A stretch of 64,000 nucleotides of DNA, from NCBI GenBank assembly GCA_958496175.1, contig OY292277.1:53703050-53767049 (forward strand), in the 5' to 3' direction. Each line of letters begins with the position of its first letter. Position 1 is the stretch's first letter. A model generated the notes under the pieces. That model was not told the DNA's origin. It did no database searches and saw nothing but the letters and a program-made list of their open reading frames with translations. A program made the position numbers and the translations under genes. The stretch comes from Sisyra terminalis (lineage: Eukaryota; Arthropoda; Insecta; Neuroptera; Sisyridae). Of the stretch, positions 26,201 to 38,200 are shown piece after piece.

Positions 26201-29200
26201 GGTTTATATTTATGTTTATGGTATGATTTTTATATATTATTATATTAAATTATACTACATAAATTGGACCGCAATATATCCTATATATTGTATACACATT
26301 AAAATTTCTCGTTAGTTCAACTTTGACCTCGAATAACTTTTGAAGGAATAAATATATCAAAAACTTGTACGAGACCTTTTTTGTAGATCGTTCAATTTTC
26401 AACAAGAATATAAGTTGGTTATTCCGAAATATTGTCACCAACGTGAGCTATAAAATTTCAAAGTGCAAGAGAATATTGTTGTCATGTTATTACAATGGAA
26501 AGTCTCTAACAAGTTTTTGATATATTTATTTCTTCAAAAGTTATGCAAAATCAAAGTTGAACTAAAGAGAAGTTTTAATATTTTTTCAATTTTTTGACGC
26601 AACCATCAATTTTATGAGAAAATTTTACAGGACATTTTTTGTAGAACACTTTTTTTCCTATAACTTATCTCCATAAAAGTTTTTGATATTTTTGACAGGT
26701 CAAATAACAAGTTATTTAATTAAAATAAAAAAAAAATATGTTAAAAATATAATAATTTAGGGAATTTTCAGTTTAATGCAAATAACTTAGGACCTTTGAA
26801 AAATATCAAAAACTTTTACACAGGTAAGTTATAGGAAAAAAAGTGCTCTACAAAAAATGTCCTATAAAATTTTCTCATAAAATTGATGATTGCGTCAGAA
26901 AATTGAAAAAAAAAAAAAAAATTCTCTTTAGTTCAACTTTGACGTCGAATAACTTTTGAAGGAATAAATATATCAAAAACTTGTCCGAGACCTTTTTTGT
27001 AGATCGTTCAATTTTCTACAAGAATATACCTTGGATATTCCGAAATATTGTCTTTGACGTGAGTTATAAAATTCCAAAGTGCAAGAGAATATTGTCGCCA
27101 TGTTATTTAAATGGAAAATCGAAATTTGCGATGCGGCACCTCTTAATATTAATATTAAGAGCTTAAACTTTCACAGGATTTTTTTTATCATTCCCAACAA
27201 TATTTTCGATATAATTAAGAAAAAAAAAATCATAATTGTTTTTGAATCAGTCTAGACTCTAGACTATTAGCTTTACCTGAATTGTATCAGGATGTCGGGG
27301 AAAAAAAGCTTTATGAATTAGTTCTTGAAGTTTTCAATTAGTTTCCGTTTTAATATACCACTTCAATCTTAATTTCTTTCTTTATGATTCTTTTACAAAA
27401 GATTTGCAAATAATTGAAATTTGCAACTTTAAATTGTGAGCTTTTTGCAGCTTTGAGTCTCTATGTCCAATGAAATTATTGTAAAAACACTGCTGAAAGC
27501 TCAGTTGAGTGTAAAGTGAGGAATCATAACGAATGATGCTGCAAATGTAGCAACGTTTCAGAGATGAAATCTGCAAAATTATCAGTAACTCGGACGAGTT
27601 AATGAACATTATTGTTTGTCGTCGACGAGCACTATTCAAATTATTTATTTATGTATTACCATTGCAAACAAGAACACTACATATAAATATATATATATAT
27701 ATATATATACATAGAGTAGTATATAGAATGGTAGAGTAATGCAGCAAATGCGAATAATGCAGAAGAGAGATCATAATATATATAATTCTAATTAAAATAC
27801 CGAAATCAAAAATTACTTTTTATTTGTTCACTGATGATTGTACAAATATGAAATACAAACAGAAAATATTTACCTTGTGTATTTCATCGATGATTGTTGG
27901 CAAATATTGAACGATTCAGAATATCGCAAGTTGTTGCGGATTTGCAAAAAGTTTTCCAATTTTTTTGTTTTGATTAACTTTTCCTCTCATCATAATTTTT
28001 TTCTGGATATTCACTTAAAATAAATTACATTAGGTAATACCATCTCGACTTGAAAATATGTTTCCAATATTAACAGTACTACAATTGATTTGATTATTGG
28101 ATGAATAATCGTGATGGGATATTATTTAGGGGAAAAGGATTTGATAAATGCTACTTAATGAATAATATTTAGTCAATATTATTTTGTGGATATAATCATG
28201 CAAATAGCAAGTAAATGGTATTAATGAATACTATTTTGGGAATGATATTTTATTAATATTATTTGCTAAATGGTGTAGCAATAATGCTAAGGTAAGAGAA
28301 TGCATGAAATAATTATTTATATTCTATTTCTTTTTTTGATTTTAAATGGTCGCTACAACGATTTAAGTCCGAATGATATAGCACAAAAATATATGCGCCT
28401 TAAAGTATCGGCAACCTACTTACATTTCAGTACACCATATTGCCTATACGCACGTCAACTTTTGGACCATCACCTTCTCGATATTTTAACCGGTGCATAA
28501 GTAACATATATACTTAATAGACAGAGGCAAAAAAATCCTCATTTTTTTTTTTGAAAAGTATGTAGAAATTATACAAAGTTAACAAAAAAAAAAATATCGG
28601 GAAAATTTGAGCCCTTAATATTAAATGTTAAGAGGTCTATCACCATTAATTTCGATTTTTAATTTGTGCTTTGATTTTTGCGTCAATGCTGTCAAACTAT
28701 CAAGGCAAAAAAAATTCATCTGCACATATTTTAATAGAAAAATGAATTCCCTACAAAAAATGTCTCTTTGAAAATTTTCCCCTTTTCATTTAGCAACCCC
28801 CGTAATTAGTGGAACCTACTTCTCTATTGCTTAGCCTACTGAATCCTAAATACGTCATCAATCTAGGGACTCTAAAACATTTACTACAAAAACTTGTAAA
28901 CTAAGAACAAACAAACGAATGAGCACAAAAAAAATGTTGAAAAACAAAAATTGGAGGAGGGGGTATAAATTTAAGGAGCTTTAGCTAGCTTAGCGATCTT
29001 AAGAACCATGTAAGTTCTTATATGTATATACAAAAGAAAATCTGTCACCTGAAATCGAATTTTTTTCAAACAAACAATTACTAATTAATTTCCCTATAGG
29101 ATCTATTTCCCCAAGGTTTGTAAATTACACAGGTTGCCTCATTAGGAAAAAAAATATGACGTCATACGAAGAATTTTGAAATTTGAATCAGTCTGAAGAT

Positions 29201-32200
29201 ATGTACGAATTTCTTCTGGATACGTCACGTAGCCACCATGAGGCCACCTGTGTATTTTATAAACCTTGCTATTTCCCCTCTTTTTTACTTAACAACCCCC
29301 GTAATTAAAAGAATCTTCCCTTTAATCGATTAGCCTATAGAATCTTAGAAATGTCACTAATCTAGGGACTCTAAAACATTTACTACAAAAACTTGTAAAC
29401 TAAGAACAAACAAACGAATGAGCACAAAAAAAAATTTGAAAACTAAAATTGGGGAGGGGGGGGCTAAATTTAAGGAGCTTTAGCTACCTTAGCGATCTGA
29501 GAAACCTTATAAGTTCTTATTAAGTGTAAACAAAAGAAAATATGTAACCTTAAATCGGATTTTCTTCAACCAAGCAATTACTACTTAAATCATGGCCCCC
29601 AAAGATCTATTTCCCCTCTTTTTACTTAGCAACCCCCGTAAATAGAAAAACTTCCCTTCTATTGCCTAGCCTACTGAATCCGAAATACGTCTTTAATCTA
29701 GGGAGTCTAAAACAGTTGCTACAAAAACTCGTAAGTAATTTGTTTTTTTAAATATATTCCTTGCATTCTTGATCCCGACGTTTAAAAAATTTTGTTTTTT
29801 CTATTTTAAAACAATGCAACAATGAAACAAATGCTTAACAAGTGTGCACTTCTTAAAATTTCACCTAAAAAAAAAAATTCGAATTTTCCATACCAACATT
29901 AAATGTTCCCAAAACAATATACTACGTTGTTGACAGCTTTTCAACACATTAACGGACAAAAATTGTACGCAAAAACAGCGGAATTTAATTGTTTTTATAC
30001 AAAATTACTTTTACTACCGAAATTAAGCACGAAATAAACAACGAATGCCCACTACACAGGGTCATAGTACAAAATTAATTAAATCCTGAAATTGGCACGG
30101 GATTAAAGTTTTACGAGTGGAAACTTTTCGAAAAATTTTATGAAAATTGGATTTGGTTAAATGAAAAATATTGTTTTCCACCTTATTTGTCACTATTTTC
30201 TTTGGTTTTCTATTGAAAATTTGGCACCAAATTGAATTTATGTAAAGTTGGTGTATCGGCAACCCGCAATACACACGTGTTGTTTGGGTAGGCTATGCAA
30301 TGTAATTAATCAATAATAAGCTTTAGTTACTTAAGCCATACGAAAAATATGAAAATTAATTATAATAATCGAACCGAAATCAATTTCATTTGTAATTTTC
30401 TACGTGAAAAAAATCAGAAAACTCATTTCATTCGAATCCAAGTACAAGAATGATTTTTATTGGTTCATAAAAATGTGATAATAAATTTTGATTGGCTCTA
30501 ATGTCTCGTTTCGTAGCGATACGTCTGTCACTCTCATTAATATTCGACAATGATAATATAAATATTAAAATATCCTTTACAAATAAATAAGTTTGTCGCT
30601 CGTCGTTAATGAAGTTATCACGTGAGAGAAATGATATTTTCCCGCATCAACCTTACACGAAAAAAAAAAAAAAAAAAAAAAAAAAAACAACCACTGTCTG
30701 ACTCTATAATATTCAAATATGGGGGTAGAAGTTCAACAAAAAAAAAAGAAAAAAAAAGATTTACAAGGCTGAGTTTATTAAACAATTTTTCCACATCAAA
30801 TTCTGGAAAAATAGGAAAATGTATATGTGGGAATTTTATGCGAAAAAAAAAACATAACGGGTTTAGATGTGTAGGTAGGTCGAGGCGTTTTTGGTTTAAT
30901 TTGTTGGGATCGAGGGGAGAGAGGAGGATTGAGCTTTTAATTAATTATATGCCATACATACGAGGAGCATATATACATTTACATATATATAATTAACAGG
31001 ATATTGATACATTCTTAATTAGCATGTCTTTGTTTGCATATTATAGATGAGAACGATCAAGAGTGCGAGGGATTTTTTTCAATTTTTTTTTTCTTTGTAG
31101 TAATACTACTTATAGTTGGTTACTCTTAACATTGACTACCAATTGTTTTAGGGATGTTCTTTTGTTGAAAATCAACAAATATTTGTTTTTTTTTGCAAAG
31201 GTTGCTTGCTCTCTAAGCCAAGAGTAAAAAATTTTAAGGAGCCGACCTGAGACTAAATCCAGCCCACCAGGACCAAAGAGCTACATCTCTATACTAATAT
31301 ATGAAATTCTTACGCCTGTCTGGACATTTCAGGAATTTTAGGGTAAATATTTGTTTCAAAAGGCCCTTATTCCGAAATTAATATTTTTAAAATTTTTGTC
31401 AGTATGTCTGTGTGTCCCGATTTAACTAAAAAACGGAACAACCGAATTTTATAAAATTTGGTATTAAGATACAACACAATTTCCCACAGACTATAGGCTA
31501 CTTATCATTCCTTAAAAATAATAAGGGAAGGTATTCCTTAGGGATGAAACAAAAAATTTTTACTTTAAACAGGCGAGTTATATATCATTGGAAAGGTAAT
31601 TAAAAGTTTAAATCCCTCAGAATAAGATTTTTTTTTTTCGCTGACTTTGAACAGTTATACTGTGTATACAACAAAATATAAAATATATTGCAGTCCAATT
31701 TATTAACATAAATTTGAACACAAGTTCAAACAAAAATATTCGTGACGTATTGCCCAGATACGTATTTCGATTGCCAAGCAATCTTCAACAGTGGTCATCA
31801 AGTAGTTTGGATCACTCCGTAACTGCTTTGTGATGATTCACAAGATTGCAAGATTCTGCTTTGTGATGCTTGGCAATCGAAATACGTATCTAGGCAATAC
31901 GTCACGAATATTTTTGTTTGAACTTCTGTTCAAATTTATGTTAATAAATTGGACTGCAATATATTTTATATATTGTATACACATTTAAATCCCTCGTTTT
32001 ACGGAACAATATTCAATTATATTTAAATTGATGCAAATTTCGAGAAAATTAAAATCTGCACAACATATTGAAAATCTATGTAGGTTTTTTGTGGGGTTTT
32101 ACAACAAAAGTTCTTTAAATTCAAAATTCGAAGTTTAAAAGATTGTAAAATAAATGATAAAATTCAGATTTCAGCTTTTATTAAATAAGAGGCCAATTCT

Positions 32201-35200
32201 GGTTGTTTAAGATCGGTTTTTTATTTAATTTCTTTAATATTCTAATTAGCTACGTTTCGTTACATATCGTAACTTCATCAAGATTCTTGAATCACAAAAA
32301 ATATGAAAGTCATTTTCCCAAATTAATTTTTTACAGCGATCGCCCCCTGAATTTTTAGTTTAAGATATAAAAAAAAATTATCCAATACAATTAAGCTCTT
32401 AATTTCTTGATTAAACCCTGGCGAAATCATGTTACTTTTACCATTTAAATAACATGGAATTATTTGACTTTTTACTTTTGATTTTTTTTCTCAAAAACAA
32501 ATGAATGAAAAGATTTATGATGACATTATATAGACGTAAAATTTAACGCTCTACAAAAAAGGTCTCTTATGAATTTTCGGTTAAATCACTCCATTAAAAG
32601 TTATTCAACATTTAACTTGTGCCAAATATTTTCAACTTTTTGCTCATGTTTACTATTTTTAACTATAAAATCATTGGAAGAGAGGATAAAAATTATTATC
32701 ATTAGAGCGCCAGTGATTATTTGTGTTAATTTTATGGCTTGAACTGAAAATTAAACAAAAAAAAAATCATTTTTTGACAATTAAAACCGGTGACATAAGA
32801 TTCGAATTGGCTATAGTCGTGAAATTCAATTTATCCACGATAAATTTTCGTACTTTAATCAATATTTTGTATCAACGAAGTGAATTTCATACTAATTAAT
32901 GAGACTATCGACAAAAGTTCAATTAAAATTCGAATTTTTACCATTTCACCTAACGCCATCTATGAGAAATTTCTTAGAACTTGTACTCAACATCATTTTT
33001 ATTGAGCCTATAGTCGATTGATTTGTCGTTAAAAAGTTAAATGTTGAATAACTTTTAATGAAGTGATTTAATCGAAAATTCATAAGAGACCTTTTTTGTA
33101 GAGCGTTAAATTTTACGTCAGAATAATTTGATCTTAAATCTTTTCATTCATTTGTTTCTGAGAAAAAAAAAATAAATGGTAAAAAGTCAAATAATCCCAC
33201 GTTATTTAAATGGTAAAAGTAACATGATTCCGGCACGGTTTAATCAAGAAATTAAGAGCTTAATTGTTTTGGATAACTTTTTTTATTATCTTTAACTAAA
33301 AATTCAGGGGGCGATCGCTGTAAAAAAATCAAATTGGGAAATAACAGACACCCTAATAATGAATAATGTCCTTGGGAACTTGGATTTAAATAATATGACG
33401 TTATTTTTCAAATTATCTCAAAACGTTTCGTTGGTATTTATTGCCAACTTCTTCAGGAGAATTTTTGATGTTAACATCCTTGTTTAAATCATGTAATCTG
33501 TAGTAGTCTTTTTAGTTGAACTAAAAAAAACACACAGTAAATTCAACTTAAACAACCAAAAAATTGCTTCTTTGAAATATAATCGTTTGTATACGTAAAA
33601 TAGTTGTTGTTGATAGCGTAATAGTTTACGTATCTGACATTCTAAGTTCAAACCTTATGGTAAAACATTTTTTCTAGACACAAGACTAGATTACATATAA
33701 ATTGTTGGCTGATATATCATACGATTGGAGCCGGAGCCAAAGAGCCGGAGCTGTTTTGAATGGTTAAAACAAATTTCGTTAAGCAGACGGTTCACAACCT
33801 ATGAATTGTCGTGGAAAATTGAACATTTGGAGACAACATCAAATGTTGTGAAACAACTTAAACAAATTACACAGACCCTTTACATTTATTGCTTCATTAA
33901 TAGCCCCGAGTTTGGTTCAAACACCGGGCGTCTGCCACACGGGATGAAACGGGACGCGGGGCTCGTAATTGCTCGTTCACATTATTTTCTATTCCACCAT
34001 ATACACACATCCCATCCACCACCCCACCCCACCCCCACCCCCTCAAATCCGGAGCAGCTTTCTACGATTTAATTTCAATCCAATTCAAGTCAAAAGTGGT
34101 ATCGTATGTTACATATATAGCAAACACTAAAGGACAAATGGACGAATTTAAACTGGGAAACTTTAATTCCAAACGGCTTCGAGATTCTGTCGTATTTCTT
34201 TGGCGTGGGGTATCATTGAAAATTCACGCACGAATTCATGTTGCCTAATCAATTATCTATGAAATAACTAATTTGACATACTTGAATATTTGTGAGGGAA
34301 ACTTTTCGCATTGAATTCGCAATGAAATCACAAATGACAGACTTACCGATGTTTCGTTTTTCCAGCGATGCAAACGGCCAAGAATTCCCGACGTCACCGA
34401 AAGCTCACCCTCCGATGGCGGCTGAAATTAATACAAAAATGTAAACATAATATCAATAAATCTATGGTAAAGTTTTGCTTATTTACTAGTAAATCTGTTC
34501 GTATATTACTTGAAAACATAAGCCCCTTGGGATATACCACATTTAAACTTTAGATAAGTGAGAAGAAAATCCCTTGTTCTACGAGCAATTTTCAATTACA
34601 TTTAAATTGATAACATAAAAATTTGCACAAAATATTGAAGATCTCTGTACGTTTTTTGTAGCTATCGCTTAAGGGTGGATCACCGTCAGAACGTAAAAAA
34701 AAAATGACTTTTTTAAAACTGCTGCCATTTTTTTTATTTTTAGAAATATTAAAAAACGGTCTTCGGCATATAAAAGTTGAAGTTTTGAACTATTTTTTTT
34801 GTTATTTGCCCCGATATGTCCTCTCCCCCCTCCCCCTTTTACAGCGCTTTGAAAAAGGGTCCTCAAAAATGAGGAGGCAAACAAGGGGAGACAAGTTTTC
34901 TCGGAAACCGGAAGTCGGATCATGATTTTCCAAAGAATGTAGGTTTTGATAATGCGTCTTCTTGGTACTGAATCTCGAAAATCCGAAAAACAGTGAAAAT
35001 TCACAAAATGGCATGACTTTGAAAAAAAAGTTTAAAAAAAAGACCTTTTTTTGGATCTTTCCCCCTCTCCCACTTTGAGGGGAGGGGAGGTTTGGCCAAT
35101 TTCAGAGGTTCAGTACCAAGAAGACGTGTTGAACTATAACACTCGCCAGTTTCAAGTCAATCCGTCGGATAGTTTCTGAGAAATCTTGTCTCCCAGTTTT

Positions 35201-38200
35201 AAAAAGTTTCGAAATTTCGAGAAAAACGCATTTAAAGTTTTTTTAAGATATTTTTTTATGTTATTATCATTTTTTTTTTAATTTTTATCAGTGAAAATAT
35301 ATTAGTCAGCTATTCCAATCCTTTTAACACGTTATTCTCGAATTTTATAAGAAGACATTTATGGAAAAAAAAATCGAAATTTTTTTTTTCTGACGGTGAT
35401 CCACCCTTAAGGATACCAGGGATTTTACTACAAAAGTTCCTTAAATTCAAAATTCGAAGTTTAAAAGATTGTAAAATAATTCATGGTATTGAATCATTAA
35501 TCCTATTTAGTCCTATTTTTAAGATTGAATTTTCCAAAACTTTTTTTGGCCAATCGATAGGAAATCGTTCGTAGAGGTTTGATGAAAAAAGTCGTTTCAT
35601 TTGGGACAAAATAGTTCAGTAGTAAATAATTAATTACGTAAAATCAACTATGGTGGCTGAAATTAATACAAAATTGTAAATATAATAAGAATATCATTAA
35701 ATCTATGATAAAGTTTTACTTATTTACTAGTAAATCTGTTCGTATGTTACTTAAGGGTACAAACTGCTTGGGTTATTTTTTCAATCTTGTATTAAATATT
35801 AAATAAAAGAACTACGCTGTTTTTTTTTTTGGAAACTAAAAACAACAACAGACAAGCTATTGCCAGAAAAAGAAGTATCTTAAGTACTTAAAATAGGTAT
35901 TTAATAGTCTAAGATCCGGTTGCAAAATTAGTACAAGAATAATGTAGATAATCAAAATCTAATTTGTAAGTATTTTTACAGGGGGAGGGATTCATTTTTC
36001 ATTAGGTGCCAATTAAAAATTGGCCCGCCAGTACTATTAATTAAAAAATTATTAGTGACCCTAAATGTTTTTATTAAAAATAAATTCCTGGTTGCTCTCA
36101 TCCATGGTGTGGTAAATAATTAAGAATGTTCTTGGAAATAAATAAATAAAGAAGTTGGAAATAAATACCAACGAAACGTTGAGATAATTTGAAAATTAAC
36201 GTCTTATTATTTAAATCAAAGTTCCCATGAACATTATTAGTTATTTCTGGACATTCCCAAAACTGACATCCCTCCATTCTCTTTGATATTTACCAATTGT
36301 AGCATTAAAATTTAGAGCATTTTAATGCATATTTTTATTGGCAATTGAAGCCTTTACAAAAAAAAAAGTTTTCCGTAATCTGCATTTGACTGATAAAATG
36401 ATAAAAAATTTACAGTTACGAGGAAAAAATACGTAAAAATCGTGTCGTCGACAATAATGAAAAGCTTTCCCAATAAAAACGGCAAGCAAACATTTTCACC
36501 AGTCAACAATCCACCACACATTCTCTCGATAAACATTTTCGATAATATAATGAAATTATTTCCGTGATAAGTTTGATTGAATTTTTCGGCCGCGCACACA
36601 TTGACATGGCATTTTAAAGTAATTTAATGCATATTTGATCGTGGCTCAAATTGATTATTATTGTTGACAGTCGGGGGGTGGTGTGGGGGGTGGTTTTGAT
36701 TTTGTGCAGTGAGGAAAATATTAAAATTTCTGGTCTTATCGGACGGTTTAAATCGTTTTTCACCTATCACATTATGTGTCTTGTTACAATGTCTCGATGG
36801 TCGTTTTTCATCATATCAAACAACCCCTTTTATCAATTTTAATAAAACTTTTCCCAGTTCGCAGTTTGTTTGAAGACTTGAAAGCAATGTTGTTCTTTGT
36901 GAAAAACTTGATGAATATTAAATTTAATTACAAAAGTAATTTTCTTTGTACTAAATGTTTTCAGAGTCTTTTACAATATGCTTTTATCATTTTTGTATGG
37001 TAAAAACGGGAAAATGTGTCATCCCCTAACGACAAGTGTTATATCAAACTTTTAAATAATATTATTTTATTAAAGAAAAAAGGTTAATTTATTCTTTAAA
37101 AGGCTTCTCTTCAGATCAAATGAAAAATCGAAGGTTACGCAAAAGAATGTCGATGATTTGCAAGTTTTCCGAGTTTATTTTATACTTCCAGCCGATTTTT
37201 TTTTCTTTTTTTCGATACGAAATCCTAAAAAAAATAAAACTTTAGAATTTGATAAAAAACAAATCAATTGGGATACATACTTATTTCACATAGAATATAA
37301 GGATTTTTTTAAGTTTCATTTACTAAAATTTTATAATATATTGTATCGATAAGTTCGCATTTATATGATGGAAAAAATTGGACAAGTCTCAATTGTTCAT
37401 AGTTCTTTTACAATATACATCCACATACTAATTTGCTATAAATAAACTGAAGTTGAAAACCCTCTAATCTTGGCAAATAACCGACAGGAAGGATAAGAAT
37501 CTGCAGATTATGTCATATTAAGCTATTCACGCTTTCCTCCCTAATATCAAATCGATAGTGTTCCAGAATTTAATATGAGCTACAATAAAACTTGTTCAAC
37601 TACTAATTTTTTTCATTTCTACCTTAAATTTTTTATCAGAACATATTTTACTTAATTCTAACGGTAAATTGTTCCACTTGTAATTATAGACTAAAGTTTA
37701 TTAAAATTTAAAATCGAGACAAAAACGTAACGGATGTACTTATAAATATATTAACATACAAGTGTTTATTTATTTACACAAATTTGACAATATTTACTAA
37801 AACTCTGAAGTACTATTGTAGCTACAACATTAAAAATTCATTGCTCTAAAAATTTTCGTACCCTTATAAACAGAGTTTGAAAATTCATGCAAAAGATAAT
37901 TATAATTTTATGGGTCTGTTAAACTAAGATAAATAAAGATAGTCTGTATAATATAGGCTCAATCATTCTATGCTGAGGTTTGAAGACTCAGTTATTATTT
38001 ATGTTAGAATATTATATTATAAAATATGAGTAAATGTTATCAATAATTTAATTGGAAAGCCAATCTTGACCTTTGAAAATCCCCAACTCATAAAACTGAC
38101 ACTACATCCCAATACGAAATTATTAAATTGAAATAAATAATAAATGATGCGATTAATAAGTTTCCATGAAAACGTCCAAAAAATTCCTTCAACTGTATGT

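Larger units (their letters stand above)
25208..27253. mobile_element. Composite family A palindrome A4 with nested B3
   Basis: Left arm from about 25208, right arm from about 25741, interrupted by element B3 (25889-26298), right arm resuming at 26299, then a second left arm from about 26500 and a second right arm ending TTTGAATCAGTCTA at about 27253. The arrangement parallels A3. Confidence 0.78.

Noticed and set aside
4579..27166. A recurring 61-codon frame (…[17 protein letters not shown]…) in several places, for example 4579-4764, 14309-14494, 25290-25475 and 26981-27166
   Set aside because: It is the translation of the family A arm, it starts on a non-ATG codon (TTG-type), and occurs in both arm orientations. 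Conservation follows from recent copies of the element, not from a protein.
30622..30996. 124-codon Lys-rich frame
   Set aside because: Generated by poly-A tracts.
33725..34072. 115-codon plus frame, His/Pro-rich at the end
   Set aside because: The Pro/His end is a CCACCC-type simple repeat; no domain, no splice context.
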